The notes beneath the pieces are model-generated. The model worked only from the letters and a program-made list of their open reading frames with translations, did no database searches and was not told the origin of the DNA. From Alcanivorax profundi (GTDB lineage Bacteria; Pseudomonadota; Gammaproteobacteria; Pseudomonadales; Alcanivoracaceae), in contig NZ_QYYA01000003.1 in the NCBI RefSeq assembly GCF_003597125.1, positions 374,603-438,602 of the forward strand: 64,000 bases of DNA. Direction: 5' to 3'. Position numbers and translations under genes: made by a program. Positions 29,994 through 38,046 of the stretch are shown one piece after another (positions within the stretch are counted from its first letter, which is position 1; each line of letters starts with the position of its first letter).

Positions 29994-31334
29994 ATGGCCC
30001 GTAAACGCAAGCCGCTTCCGGAAACCCCGGAACCCGCCAGCATTGAATCCCTCAGCCACGATGGCCGGGGTATCGCCCGCCGTGAAGGCAAGACCACCTT
30101 TATCGACAATGCCCTGCCCGGCGAAGAGGTGATGTTCAAGTTCACCTACATGCGCAGTAAATTCGACGAGGGCAAGGCCGTCGAGATTGTTACACCCTCG
30201 GCGGACCGGGTTACCCCGCCCTGTGAGCACAGCACTCTGTGTGGCGGTTGTAGCCTGCAGCACATGAATCCCGAGGTGCAGATCGCGCGAAAGGAAGCCG
30301 TGCTGCGCGAGCAACTGGAACATTTCGGCGGGTTAGCCCCGAAAGAATGGCTGGCGCCTCTGGCCGGGCCGATCACCGGCTACCGCAGCAAAGCCCGCAT
30401 GGGCGTGAAGTATGTGGAAGCCAAGGATGAAACCCTGGTGGGCTTTCGCGAAAAGCGCAACAGCTTCATTGCCCAGCTGCGCACCTGCGAAGTGCTGGTG
30501 CCCCAGGTGGGTCACCGGTTGAATGATCTGCGGGGGCTCATGCATGGCCTGCAAAGCCGCAGCCGTATCCCGCAAATCGAGCTGGCTGCCGGCGATGACA
30601 TCGTTGCATTGATTATTCGCCATCTGGACCCACTTCCTGAGGCAGACCAACAGGCGCTGCTGGATTTTTGTCAGCCACTGGGCTGGCATCTGTACCTGCA
30701 GCCGGGCAACGAAAGCACCGTGCACCGCATCTGGCCTGCGCTCACCGGGGCTGAAAACGAAGAGCGGCTGTACTACCGGCACCCCTCCGCGGACGTGGAA
30801 TTGGCCTTCCACCCCACGGATTTCACCCAGGTGAATGCGGAAATCAATCGCAAGATGGTGCCTCTGGCACTGGATTTGCTGGATATCGAGCCGCATCACA
30901 CCGTGCTGGACCTGTTCTGCGGGCTGGGGAACTTCACCATCCCTGCAGCCAGGCGCGCGGCGAAGGTGGTCGGGGTCGAGGTCAGCCAGGCCATGGTCAA
31001 GCGCGGCTATGAGAATGCCGCCCGTAACGGCCTGGAAAACCTGGAGTTTCATGCCTGGGACCTGAGTCAGGATGTCTACGGGCAAGCGTGGGCCGCAAAG
31101 GAGTATGATCGTATCCTGATCGACCCACCCCGCACCGGGGCCCTGGAAATGGTGAAGCTGATGCCCCGGTTTGGTGCAAAGAAAATCGTTTATGTCTCCT
31201 GCAACCCGGCCACGCTGGCCCGGGATGCCGGGGAACTCACGGCGTTGGGTTACCGTCTCAAATCGGCTGGGGTGATGGATATGTTCCCGCACACCACCCA
31301 TGTGGAATCTATCGCGGTGTTTGAAAAGAAATAG
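29994..31334 (+). CDS. rlmD: 23S rRNA (uracil(1939)-C(5))-methyltransferase RlmD
   Basis: Methylates U1939 of 23S rRNA with SAM. 446 residues. The N-terminal TRAM domain (ESLSHDGRGIAR) is followed by iron-sulfur cysteines Cys77, Cys83 and Cys86 plus a later Cys in LRTCEV, matching E. coli C81/C87/C90/C162. The SAM site is DLFCGLGNFTIPAA, and nucleophile Cys403 is in VYVSCNPATLARD. It lies between the exonuclease and relA, as in other gammaproteobacteria. Confidence 0.95.
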   Translation: MARKRKPLPETPEPASIESLSHDGRGIARREGKTTFIDNALPGEEVMFKFTYMRSKFDEGKAVEIVTPSADRVTPPCEHSTLCGGCSLQHMNPEVQIARKEAVLREQLEHFGGLAPKEWLAPLAGPITGYRSKARMGVKYVEAKDETLVGFREKRNSFIAQLRTCEVLVPQVGHRLNDLRGLMHGLQSRSRIPQIELAAGDDIVALIIRHLDPLPEADQQALLDFCQPLGWHLYLQPGNESTVHRIWPALTGAENEERLYYRHPSADVELAFHPTDFTQVNAEINRKMVPLALDLLDIEPHHTVLDLFCGLGNFTIPAARRAAKVVGVEVSQAMVKRGYENAARNGLENLEFHAWDLSQDVYGQAWAAKEYDRILIDPPRTGALEMVKLMPRFGAKKIVYVSCNPATLARDAGELTALGYRLKSAGVMDMFPHTTHVESIAVFEKK

Positions 31335-31411
31335 CTTGGCCAGCCGCTGGCGCCTTGCCTGAAGGGTAACGAGAAGGCGCGGCAGCGGCCGGTGATAATG
31401 AAGGAAAGCCC

Positions 31412-33652
31412 ATGGTAACGGTTCGTCGACAGCCAACAGAAGGGGAACTCGGTCACTGGCGTGACTGGGTCGCCCAGCTCGAATCCCGCGTGCCGCTGCG
31501 CAACCGCGAGATGCTGGAGCAGGCCTGTGAGCGGGCAGAGCAGTGCCAGCTGGCCGGCGAGGCGGCCGGGCGCAAATGGCCTTATGGCAAGGGCTGCCTG
31601 ATCATCGGTCTGGAGATGGCCGAGGTACTGGTGGATCTTGGCGCCGATACCGATGTGCTGCCTGCGGCGGTGCTGTATCGCTCGGTCAGGGAAGGGCAGA
31701 TTTCCCTGGTCGAAGTGGAAAAAGAATTCGGCTCAGAACTGGCGCGTCTGATCGAGGGCGTGCTGCGCATGGCGGCAATCAGCACCAACCTGAACCCTAC
31801 TCGCAAGGCGGTGCTGGGCCAGCAGGACGGCCAGCTGGACAACATGCGCAAGATGCTGGTGGCCATGGTCGACGACGTCCGGGTTGCCCTGGTGAAGCTG
31901 TCCGAACGGACGGTCATCATTCGCGCGGTCAAGGAAGCCGAGCCGGACCGCCAGCGCAAGGTGGCCCAGGAAATCTTTGATATCTACGCCCCACTGGCGC
32001 ATCGCCTCGGGGTCGGCCAGCTCAAGTGGGAGCTGGAAGACCTGTCGTTCCGCTACCTGCAGCCCGGTGCCTACAAGAAGATTGCCAAACTGCTGGACGA
32101 GAAGCGCCTGGCCCGTGAAGAGTACATCCGGGATGTGCTGGAACAGCTGCGCGGTTACCTGGACAAGAACGGTATCACCGGTGCCGAGGTGCACGGCCGG
32201 GCCAAGCACATCTACAGCATCTGGCGGAAAATGCAGAAGAAGCATCTGGACTTCGGTGAAGTCTATGATGTCCGCGCGGTTCGTATCCTGGTGCCAGAAG
32301 TGCGTGACTGTTACGCCGCGCTCGGGATTGTCCACTCCCTGTGGAAGCATGTCCCCAAGGAATTCGACGACTACATCGCCAGCCCCAAGAGCAACGGCTA
32401 CCAGAGCCTGCATACCGCGGTGGTAGGCCCCGAGCGCAAAATGCTGGAGGTGCAGATTCGTACCTTCGACATGCACGAGGAAGCTGAACTGGGGGTGTGC
32501 GCCCACTGGCGGTACAAGGAAGGGGCCAAGAAGGGCAAGGGCGGTGTCAGCGATTACGAACAGCGCATTGCCTGGTTGCGGCAGGTGTTGGAATGGCACG
32601 AAGAGCTGGGCGAGGACAGCCCGGACACCATGGTGGACGAGCTGCGCCATGGGCTGGTGAGCGAGCGGGTGTATGTATTCACCCCGGATGGCCATGTGGT
32701 GGATCTGGAATCCGGCGCCACGCCAGTGGATTTTGCTTACCACATTCATACCGAAGTTGGGCACCGCTGCCGGGGTGCCAAGGTGAACGGCCAGATTGTG
32801 CCGCTCAACTACACACTCAATACCGGTGAGCAGGTCTCGATCCTGACCACCAAGGAAGGCGGCCCCAGCCGCGACTGGCTGACCCCGTCACTGGGGTATG
32901 TGGCTACGTCTTCCGCGCGGGCCCGTATCCAGCAGTGGTTCAAGCGTCAGGACCGCGATGTGCATATTGCCCAGGGCCGCGCCATGCTCGAGAAAGAGAT
33001 GTCACGGCTGGCCCTCGACAAGGTCGACCTTGATACCCTGGCGCCGCACCTTAACCTGAAAGGCGGCGACGATGTGCTGGCCGCATTGGGGGCAGGGGAC
33101 CTGCGCCCGGGGCATGTGGTCAATCAGGTGCAGTCCCTGCAGCCGGACAGCAACCAGCAGGAACTGGACTTTGTGCCCGCCAAACCCAAGGCGTCCCTGA
33201 CCGGTGATGTCACCATTCAGGGCGTGGGGAATCTGATGACTCACATGGCCGGCTGTTGTCAGCCGGTGCCCGGTGAGCCGGTGATGGGCTTCATTACGCT
33301 GGGCCGTGGGGTCACCGTGCACCGGGCCGACTGCGAGAAGCTGCTGGCCATGCAGAGCGATGATCCCAACCGGGTCATCGAAGTGACCTGGGGCGAGGCA
33401 GACCGCATCACCTACCCGGTGGACATCTTCCTGCGCGCCTGGGACCGTCAAGGCTTGCTGCGCGACGTGATTGCCGTGTTGTCCAATGAAAAGGTCAACG
33501 TCACCGCCGTGCACACCCAGTCCCACCAGGACGACAATACCGCCACCATGCTCCTCACCCTGGAAATCGCCACCCTCGGCAACCTGGGCAAGGTACTGGC
33601 CAAAATGGACCAGCTGAAAGGGGTATTGGAGGTTCGGCGCTACAAAAAGTAG
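31412..33652 (+). CDS. relA: GTP pyrophosphokinase RelA ((p)ppGpp synthetase I)
   Basis: Ribosome-associated stringent-response enzyme making (p)ppGpp from ATP and GTP/GDP. 746 residues (E. coli 744). The N-terminal pseudo-hydrolase domain lacks the catalytic HD pair: AAVLYRSVREG stands where bifunctional Rel/SpoT have LHDVVED. The synthetase domain (YDVRAVRILVPEVRDCYAALG, SPKSNGYQSLHTAV, EVQIRT) is intact. TGS (VYVFTPDGHVVDLESGATPVDFAY) and a C-terminal ACT domain (DRQGLLRDVIAVLSNEKVNV) follow. Its TAG stop overlaps the first bases of the inverted element at 33651. Confidence 0.97.
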   Translation: MVTVRRQPTEGELGHWRDWVAQLESRVPLRNREMLEQACERAEQCQLAGEAAGRKWPYGKGCLIIGLEMAEVLVDLGADTDVLPAAVLYRSVREGQISLVEVEKEFGSELARLIEGVLRMAAISTNLNPTRKAVLGQQDGQLDNMRKMLVAMVDDVRVALVKLSERTVIIRAVKEAEPDRQRKVAQEIFDIYAPLAHRLGVGQLKWELEDLSFRYLQPGAYKKIAKLLDEKRLAREEYIRDVLEQLRGYLDKNGITGAEVHGRAKHIYSIWRKMQKKHLDFGEVYDVRAVRILVPEVRDCYAALGIVHSLWKHVPKEFDDYIASPKSNGYQSLHTAVVGPERKMLEVQIRTFDMHEEAELGVCAHWRYKEGAKKGKGGVSDYEQRIAWLRQVLEWHEELGEDSPDTMVDELRHGLVSERVYVFTPDGHVVDLESGATPVDFAYHIHTEVGHRCRGAKVNGQIVPLNYTLNTGEQVSILTTKEGGPSRDWLTPSLGYVATSSARARIQQWFKRQDRDVHIAQGRAMLEKEMSRLALDKVDLDTLAPHLNLKGGDDVLAALGAGDLRPGHVVNQVQSLQPDSNQQELDFVPAKPKASLTGDVTIQGVGNLMTHMAGCCQPVPGEPVMGFITLGRGVTVHRADCEKLLAMQSDDPNRVIEVTWGEADRITYPVDIFLRAWDRQGLLRDVIAVLSNEKVNVTAVHTQSHQDDNTATMLLTLEIATLGNLGKVLAKMDQLKGVLEVRRYKK

Positions 33653-33810
33653 TGAACAGTTAACAGTGAATAGTTAACCGTTCGCGAGCTGGCGTTACCG
33701 GTATTTGAAGCACGCGGGCCGCGCTCAGGCCATGGGCGCGGCGTAAAGCCATGAAGAATGAACGGTGTGTGATCGCGCCGCTGTTCACTATTCACTGTCA
33801 ACTGTTCACT
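33651..33810. repeat. Inverted-repeat element between relA and mazG
   Basis: The left arm (33651-33678) and the complement of the right arm (33783-33810) match at 26 of 28 bases. Each arm is two tandem copies of a 14-mer: AGTGAACAGTTAAC then AGTGAATAGTTAAC. The 104-base centre is GC-rich and codes for nothing obvious. The element replaces the intergenic space: it begins within the relA stop codon and ends three bases before the mazG ATG, leaving mazG without a ribosome site. It looks like a small non-autonomous mobile element. Confidence 0.75.
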
Positions 33811-33813
33811 GTT

Positions 33814-34593
33814 ATGTCTGACTCCCCAATCACCCAGCTCCTCGCCATCATGGCCCGCCTGCGCGACCCGGAAACCGGCTGCCCGTGGGATATCAAGCAG
33901 GACTTTGATTCCATCGCCCCGTACACCATTGAAGAGGCCTTCGAAGTGGCCGAGGCCATTGCCCAGCGCGATTACCCGGAGTTGAAGGAAGAGTTGGGGG
34001 ATCTGTTGCTGCAGGTGGTATTTCACTCCCAGATCGCGCGGGAGCAGGGGCTGTTTGACTTCACTGAGGTGGTGCAGGTGCTGTGCGACAAGATGGTTCG
34101 CCGGCATCCCCATGTGTTTGGCGAGTCAGACGCCGCCGACGAGCAGGCGGTCAAGGTCAACTGGGAACAGATCAAGCAGCAGGAGAGGGCGCGCAAGGGG
34201 AAAACCCACCAGAGTGCCCTCGACGGGGTCCCGGCAGGTTTGCCGGCCTTGCAGCGGGCCTCGAAAGTACAGAAGAAGGCCGCCAGAGTCGGCTTCGACT
34301 GGCCAGAGGCGGATCCTGTGCGTGAGCAGGTGAACCTGGAGCTGGCCGAGTTGGATGAGGCGTTGCACAACGGTCATCAGGCGGACATCGAGGATGAACT
34401 GGGCGATGTCATTTTTACCCTCGTCAATCTGTCGCGGCACCTGAAGATTGACCCGGAGCAGGCCCTTCGCAAGGCCACCGCCAAATTTGAGACGCGCTTT
34501 CGACAAATGGAACAGGACCAGCCTTCCCCCCTCGATACCCTCGACCCGGCGGCACTGGAAGCGGCCTGGCAGCAGGCCAAACGCCGCACTTGA
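33814..34593 (+). CDS. mazG: Nucleoside triphosphate pyrophosphohydrolase MazG
   Basis: Hydrolyses NTPs and dNTPs to monophosphates and lowers (p)ppGpp in starved E. coli; its place after relA fits that role. 259 residues (E. coli 263) with two MazG repeats: PWDIKQDFDSIAPYTIEEAFE with KEELGDLLLQVVFHSQIA, and a second EDELGDVIFTLVNLSRH. Start 33814 (MSDSPITQ) matches family N-termini. The sequence just before it is the right arm of the inverted element and has no Shine-Dalgarno, so translation may be coupled or weak. Confidence 0.95.
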   Translation: MSDSPITQLLAIMARLRDPETGCPWDIKQDFDSIAPYTIEEAFEVAEAIAQRDYPELKEELGDLLLQVVFHSQIAREQGLFDFTEVVQVLCDKMVRRHPHVFGESDAADEQAVKVNWEQIKQQERARKGKTHQSALDGVPAGLPALQRASKVQKKAARVGFDWPEADPVREQVNLELAELDEALHNGHQADIEDELGDVIFTLVNLSRHLKIDPEQALRKATAKFETRFRQMEQDQPSPLDTLDPAALEAAWQQAKRRT

Positions 34594-34960
34594 GGGCCCG
34601 CCAGGGAGGGACGACGGTTTCTCCGTTCTTCTCTATAGGAAGCTGGCGTGCATAGCGATGCATTGCGGTGCCGGTGGGGTTGTGCTGGTTGGGCTTTCGC
34701 GGCGGAACCTCCGCGCCTGCAGTGGCTTCGATGACAGGGAAGGGGAAATCCTCCCGCGTGCGAAAGCCCGTTTCCTCATGCAAAACCCTGCCTAGCCCCG
34801 CAAAGTTCCCGGTGAAATAAAAACTTCACATAAGAGCAACTTTTCCGTCACTACCTCTCCCCATACTGCCCTCCCAAGCAGAAAGCGATGCTTAAAAACA
34901 GGGCATCAGCATTGGCTGGTCCCTGCTTATTACATATTGCCTGATTGAAGGAGTGTTGGA
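34594..34960. other. Intergenic region upstream of porin
   Basis: 367 bases without a convincing gene. The half nearest the porin is AT-rich and contains a possible -35 TTGGCT followed after 17 bases by TATTGC, then AAGGAGTG before the porin ATG. No clear operator found. Confidence 0.35.
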
Positions 34961-35965
34961 ATGAAGAAGAATTTGCTTGCGATCGCTGTTGGGGCTGCCG
35001 TTGCCATGCCGGGCGTTGTACTGGCTGACGGTCCGACCGTTTACGGTAAAGTCAACGTATCCCTCGAGAACACTGAATTCGACGATGGTGTTAACCCGAG
35101 CGAAGATCAGTGGGAACTGAACAGCAACGCTTCCCGCCTGGGTGTTAAAGGTGATTTCGATCTGGACGTAGCTGGCCTGAAAGCCATCTACCAGGCTGAG
35201 TTCGAAATCAGCGTTGACGACGGTGACAAGAGCGGTCAAACCTTCACCCAGCGTAACATCTTTGGTGGTCTGAAAGGCGGCTTCGGTACTCTGATGGCGG
35301 GTAAGTTCGACACCCCCACCAAGAAAGCCCAGGGCAAGATCGACCAGTTCAACGATATCGGCGGTGATATCAAGAACGTACTGTCCGGTGAAAACCGTGC
35401 ATCCAACATCATCCAGTACAGCACTCCGAAACTGGCTGACATGCTGACCCTGAACGCTGCCTTCATCCCTGCTGAGGGTGATGATCTGGACGGCGACGGC
35501 GAAGGCGAAACTGGCCTGGCTGACACCATCTCCGTGTCTCTGGTCGCTGAAAAAGACATGTTCTACGGTGCGGTTTCTCACGACGCCGACATGGAAGACG
35601 AGCTGGTATCTGACGAGACTGGCGGCAGCGCTACCATCGACATCACTCGCGCCGTGGTCGGTCTGAAGCCGGGCAACCTGGAACTGGGTTTCCTGTACCA
35701 GATGGCTGAAGAAACCGAAGCGGATGGCGAAGAAACCTCTGCCATCGTCAGCGCCGCGTTCAAGATTGATCGCGTCAAGCTGAAAGCCCAGTACGGCATG
35801 ACCGACGGTGACGTATCTGACGAAGAAGTTACCCAGATCAGCCTGGGTGCGGACTACAAACTGGCCAAAGCCAGCAAAGTCTACGCTTACGGTACCCAGC
35901 TCGACTTCGATCTGGCTGACGAAGAAGAGACCATCTTCGGTATCGGTATGGAACACAAGTTCTAA
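34961..35965 (+). CDS. Outer-membrane porin (gram-negative trimeric type)
   Basis: 334 residues. Signal peptide MKKNLLAIAVGAAVAMPGVVLA, mature start DGPTVYGKVNVSLE as in 16-stranded general porins, alternating amphipathic strands rich in Gly, Asp and aromatics, and a C-terminal Phe (IGMEHKF) for BAM recognition. Very acidic overall, which suggests cation preference. Codon use is strongly biased and the ribosome site AAGGAG is perfect, as for an abundant protein. Two hairpins follow. Confidence 0.92.
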   Translation: MKKNLLAIAVGAAVAMPGVVLADGPTVYGKVNVSLENTEFDDGVNPSEDQWELNSNASRLGVKGDFDLDVAGLKAIYQAEFEISVDDGDKSGQTFTQRNIFGGLKGGFGTLMAGKFDTPTKKAQGKIDQFNDIGGDIKNVLSGENRASNIIQYSTPKLADMLTLNAAFIPAEGDDLDGDGEGETGLADTISVSLVAEKDMFYGAVSHDADMEDELVSDETGGSATIDITRAVVGLKPGNLELGFLYQMAEETEADGEETSAIVSAAFKIDRVKLKAQYGMTDGDVSDEEVTQISLGADYKLAKASKVYAYGTQLDFDLADEEETIFGIGMEHKF

Positions 35966-35973
35966 AATAATAA

Positions 35974-36045
35974 GGCCGGGGTTCACCCCGGCCACGATTT
36001 CCTCGACGCAAGTGACAGCTGCCCGCCTTTTGGCGGGCTTTTTTT
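35974..36045 (+). terminator. Two successive hairpins ending the porin transcript
   Basis: First hairpin GGCCGGGG-TTCA-CCCCGGCC (35974-35993), without a T-run, which may stabilise the mRNA 3' end. Second is a strong rho-independent terminator GCCCGCC-TTTT-GGCGGGC followed by T7 (36021-36045). Confidence 0.88.
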
Positions 36046-36281
36046 GTTCCGCAGACAGGGGCGATTCGTCCGAGCGACGAGAGCAACGGTGGTGGAATGG
36101 GCCAGGAGCTTGCCGATATGGCGATGCGACGTTCAAGGGGGGCGCGATCATGCTCCACCCCAATAGGCAATCACTCTGCCTTGCACGGGTGGCCGGCTTA
36201 CATCAAGGGACTGTTTGCACCCACAGCATTTCTATCTAATGGCTGATTCCCCGGCCCGATCTGCCGCCCCATTCTTGGCGG

Positions 36282-36725
36282 ATGGACAATACACACCATC
36301 GATCACGGCGTCCTGCCGGGTGCTATTCCCCGGCTGGCCAGCCATACCTGATCACGATGACGACCCGCCAGCACCATGCCTTTTTCCACGATCATGGCAT
36401 CGCGAAACGAGCCTGCAGCGTCATGCATGAGATGGATTCGATGGGCGCAAGCCATACCTGGTGCTTTGTGATCATGCCAGATCATTGTCACTGGATGTTG
36501 ACGCTCAAGGGGAATGCTTCGTTGTCGCAAACGGTGCGGATGTTCAAGGGCAAGAGCTCACGCCTGGCGGGGTTATCGCTGTGGCAGCGGGGGTTCCATG
36601 AGCGAGCCCTGCGTCGGGATGAAGACCTTCTGCCTACAGCACGCTATGTGATTGCCAACCCGTTGCGCACGGGCTTGGTCAGTCGGCTGGGGGATTACCC
36701 GTATTGGGATGCGGTCTGGTTGTAG
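36282..36725 (+). CDS. REP-associated tyrosine transposase (RAYT)
   Basis: 147 residues of the IS200/Y1 transposase-related RAYT family, single-copy domesticated relatives that act on REP palindromes. Conserved parts: RRPAGCYSPAGQPYLITMTTRQHHAFF at the start, the HUH metal motif in the form HCH (VIMPDHCHWML), WQRGFHERALR, and the catalytic Tyr in ARYVIANPLRTGLV. All key residues seem intact. Its stop codon lies inside a GTAG-headed palindrome (36722-36762), a probable REP. A perfect terminator follows at 36784. Confidence 0.85.
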   Translation: MDNTHHRSRRPAGCYSPAGQPYLITMTTRQHHAFFHDHGIAKRACSVMHEMDSMGASHTWCFVIMPDHCHWMLTLKGNASLSQTVRMFKGKSSRLAGLSLWQRGFHERALRRDEDLLPTARYVIANPLRTGLVSRLGDYPYWDAVWL

Positions 36726-36762
36726 CTTCGGGAATCGCCGTGCAGGCATGGCGATAAGCTGC
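36722..36762. repeat. REP-like palindrome at the RAYT 3' end
   Basis: Starts with GTAG, whose TAG is the RAYT stop. AGCTT (36724-36728) pairs with AAGCT (36756-36760), and ATCGCC (36734-36739) with GGCGAT (36750-36755), with a one-sided CGGGA bulge. A GTAG head beside an imperfect palindrome is the typical REP layout next to RAYT genes. Confidence 0.6.
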
Positions 36763-36783
36763 GGGATCAAGATTGCCAGCCAT

Positions 36784-36812
36784 AAAAAACGCCGCACAAG
36801 GCGGCGTTTTTT
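36784..36812. terminator. Bidirectional terminator between RAYT and acyl-CoA dehydrogenase
   Basis: AAAAAACGCCGC - ACAAG - GCGGCGTTTTTT, a perfect 12-bp stem with A6 and T6 flanks, between convergent genes. Confidence 0.92.
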
Positions 36813-36826
36813 AAACCGGGGCAGGG

Positions 36827-38032
36827 TTACTTCAGCTCTTTCGAACTCAACCCCAGTACCCGACGGGCGATGACCAGTTGCTGGATTTGCTGGGTGCCTT
36901 CGAAGATGTCCAGAATCTTCGAATCGCGGGCCCATTTCTCCAGCAGTTCGTCTTCGGTGTAGCCCAGGCTGCCTGCCAGTTCCACACACCGCAGGGTGAT
37001 GGCATTACCTACCCGGCCGGCCTTGGCTTTGGAGATCGAGGCTTCCAGGGTGTTGGCCTTCTTGTTGTCGGCCATCCAGGCGGCTTTCACAGCCAGCCAG
37101 TAGGCGGCTTCCCACTCCGCTTCCATCTTGTAGATTTCCGCCTCGATGGCCGAGCAGTTGTCTACCGGTTTGCTGAAATCGTACTGCATGTGATCTTTCA
37201 GCAGTTCCTTGATGCGCTCCAGAGAGGCCTTGGCGCAACCAATCGCCATGGCCGCGACCAGCGGGCGGGTGTTGTCGAAGGTTTCCATTACCCCGGCAAA
37301 CCCTTTCTTGGTATCGATTTCCGGGCTGCCGAGGAGGTTCTCTGCCGGCACCCGGCAGTCGATAAAGTTGATCGCGGCGGTATCTGAGGCGCGGATGCCC
37401 AGTTTCTTTTCCAGCCGTGCCAGTTCCATGCCGGGTGTGCCCCAGTCCACCACGAAGGACTTGATAGCGGCACGACCCAGCTTAGGATCCAGGCTGGCCC
37501 ATACCACCACGCAATCTGCGCGTTGACCGGAGGTGACGTAAATCTTTTCCCCATTGAGAACGTAGTGATCACCATCCTTTTTGGCGGTGGTGCGGATGGC
37601 TGCAGAGTCAGAACCACAGCTGGGCTCGGTAATGGCCATGGCGGCCCACTTGCCCTTGAACCGTTCGAGTTGTTCGTCATTGGCCACGGCGGCAATGGCC
37701 GCGTTACCCAGGCCCTGGCGGGGCATGGCGAGCAGGAAGCCGGTATCGCCGTAGCACATTTCCATGGCGCCCAGGCAGACGCCCATATTGGAACCATTCT
37801 TGACGCTGCCGTCGTCCTGAACCTTGCCGCTACCGGTAGTGGCGGCACCGGCTGAATTGGCCGGGTCACCCTCGTTGAAGCCATCCAGCACCGATGCCAG
37901 CATGTCCAGCTCTTTCGGGTACTCGTGCTCGCCACGGTCGTACTTGCGGGACAGCGGGCGGAGGGTGCTTTGCGCCACCTGATAGGCGTTGTTGATCAGG
38001 GGTTTGAACTTCTTGGGAATCTCGATATTCAT
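36827..38032 (-). CDS. Acyl-CoA dehydrogenase (catalytic-type subunit)
   Basis: FAD enzyme for the first step of beta-oxidation, acyl-CoA to trans-2-enoyl-CoA. 401 residues. AMAITEPSCGSDSAAIRT binds FAD, YVLNGEKIYVTSG follows, and the catalytic Glu is in the canonical C-terminal DIFEGTQQIQ. It lies 14 bases after the preceding acyl-CoA dehydrogenase gene, so the two are one operon. That partner lacks the equivalent Glu, which suggests a heteromeric enzyme. Chain-length preference cannot be told from sequence. Confidence 0.92.
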   Translation of the reverse strand: MNIEIPKKFKPLINNAYQVAQSTLRPLSRKYDRGEHEYPKELDMLASVLDGFNEGDPANSAGAATTGSGKVQDDGSVKNGSNMGVCLGAMEMCYGDTGFLLAMPRQGLGNAAIAAVANDEQLERFKGKWAAMAITEPSCGSDSAAIRTTAKKDGDHYVLNGEKIYVTSGQRADCVVVWASLDPKLGRAAIKSFVVDWGTPGMELARLEKKLGIRASDTAAINFIDCRVPAENLLGSPEIDTKKGFAGVMETFDNTRPLVAAMAIGCAKASLERIKELLKDHMQYDFSKPVDNCSAIEAEIYKMEAEWEAAYWLAVKAAWMADNKKANTLEASISKAKAGRVGNAITLRCVELAGSLGYTEDELLEKWARDSKILDIFEGTQQIQQLVIARRVLGLSSKELK

Positions 38033-38046
38033 GTGATGAACCCTCC

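Noticed and set aside
31412-33652. Apparent loss of the HD hydrolase motif in RelA
   Set aside because: Normal for monofunctional gammaproteobacterial RelA; not a mutation.
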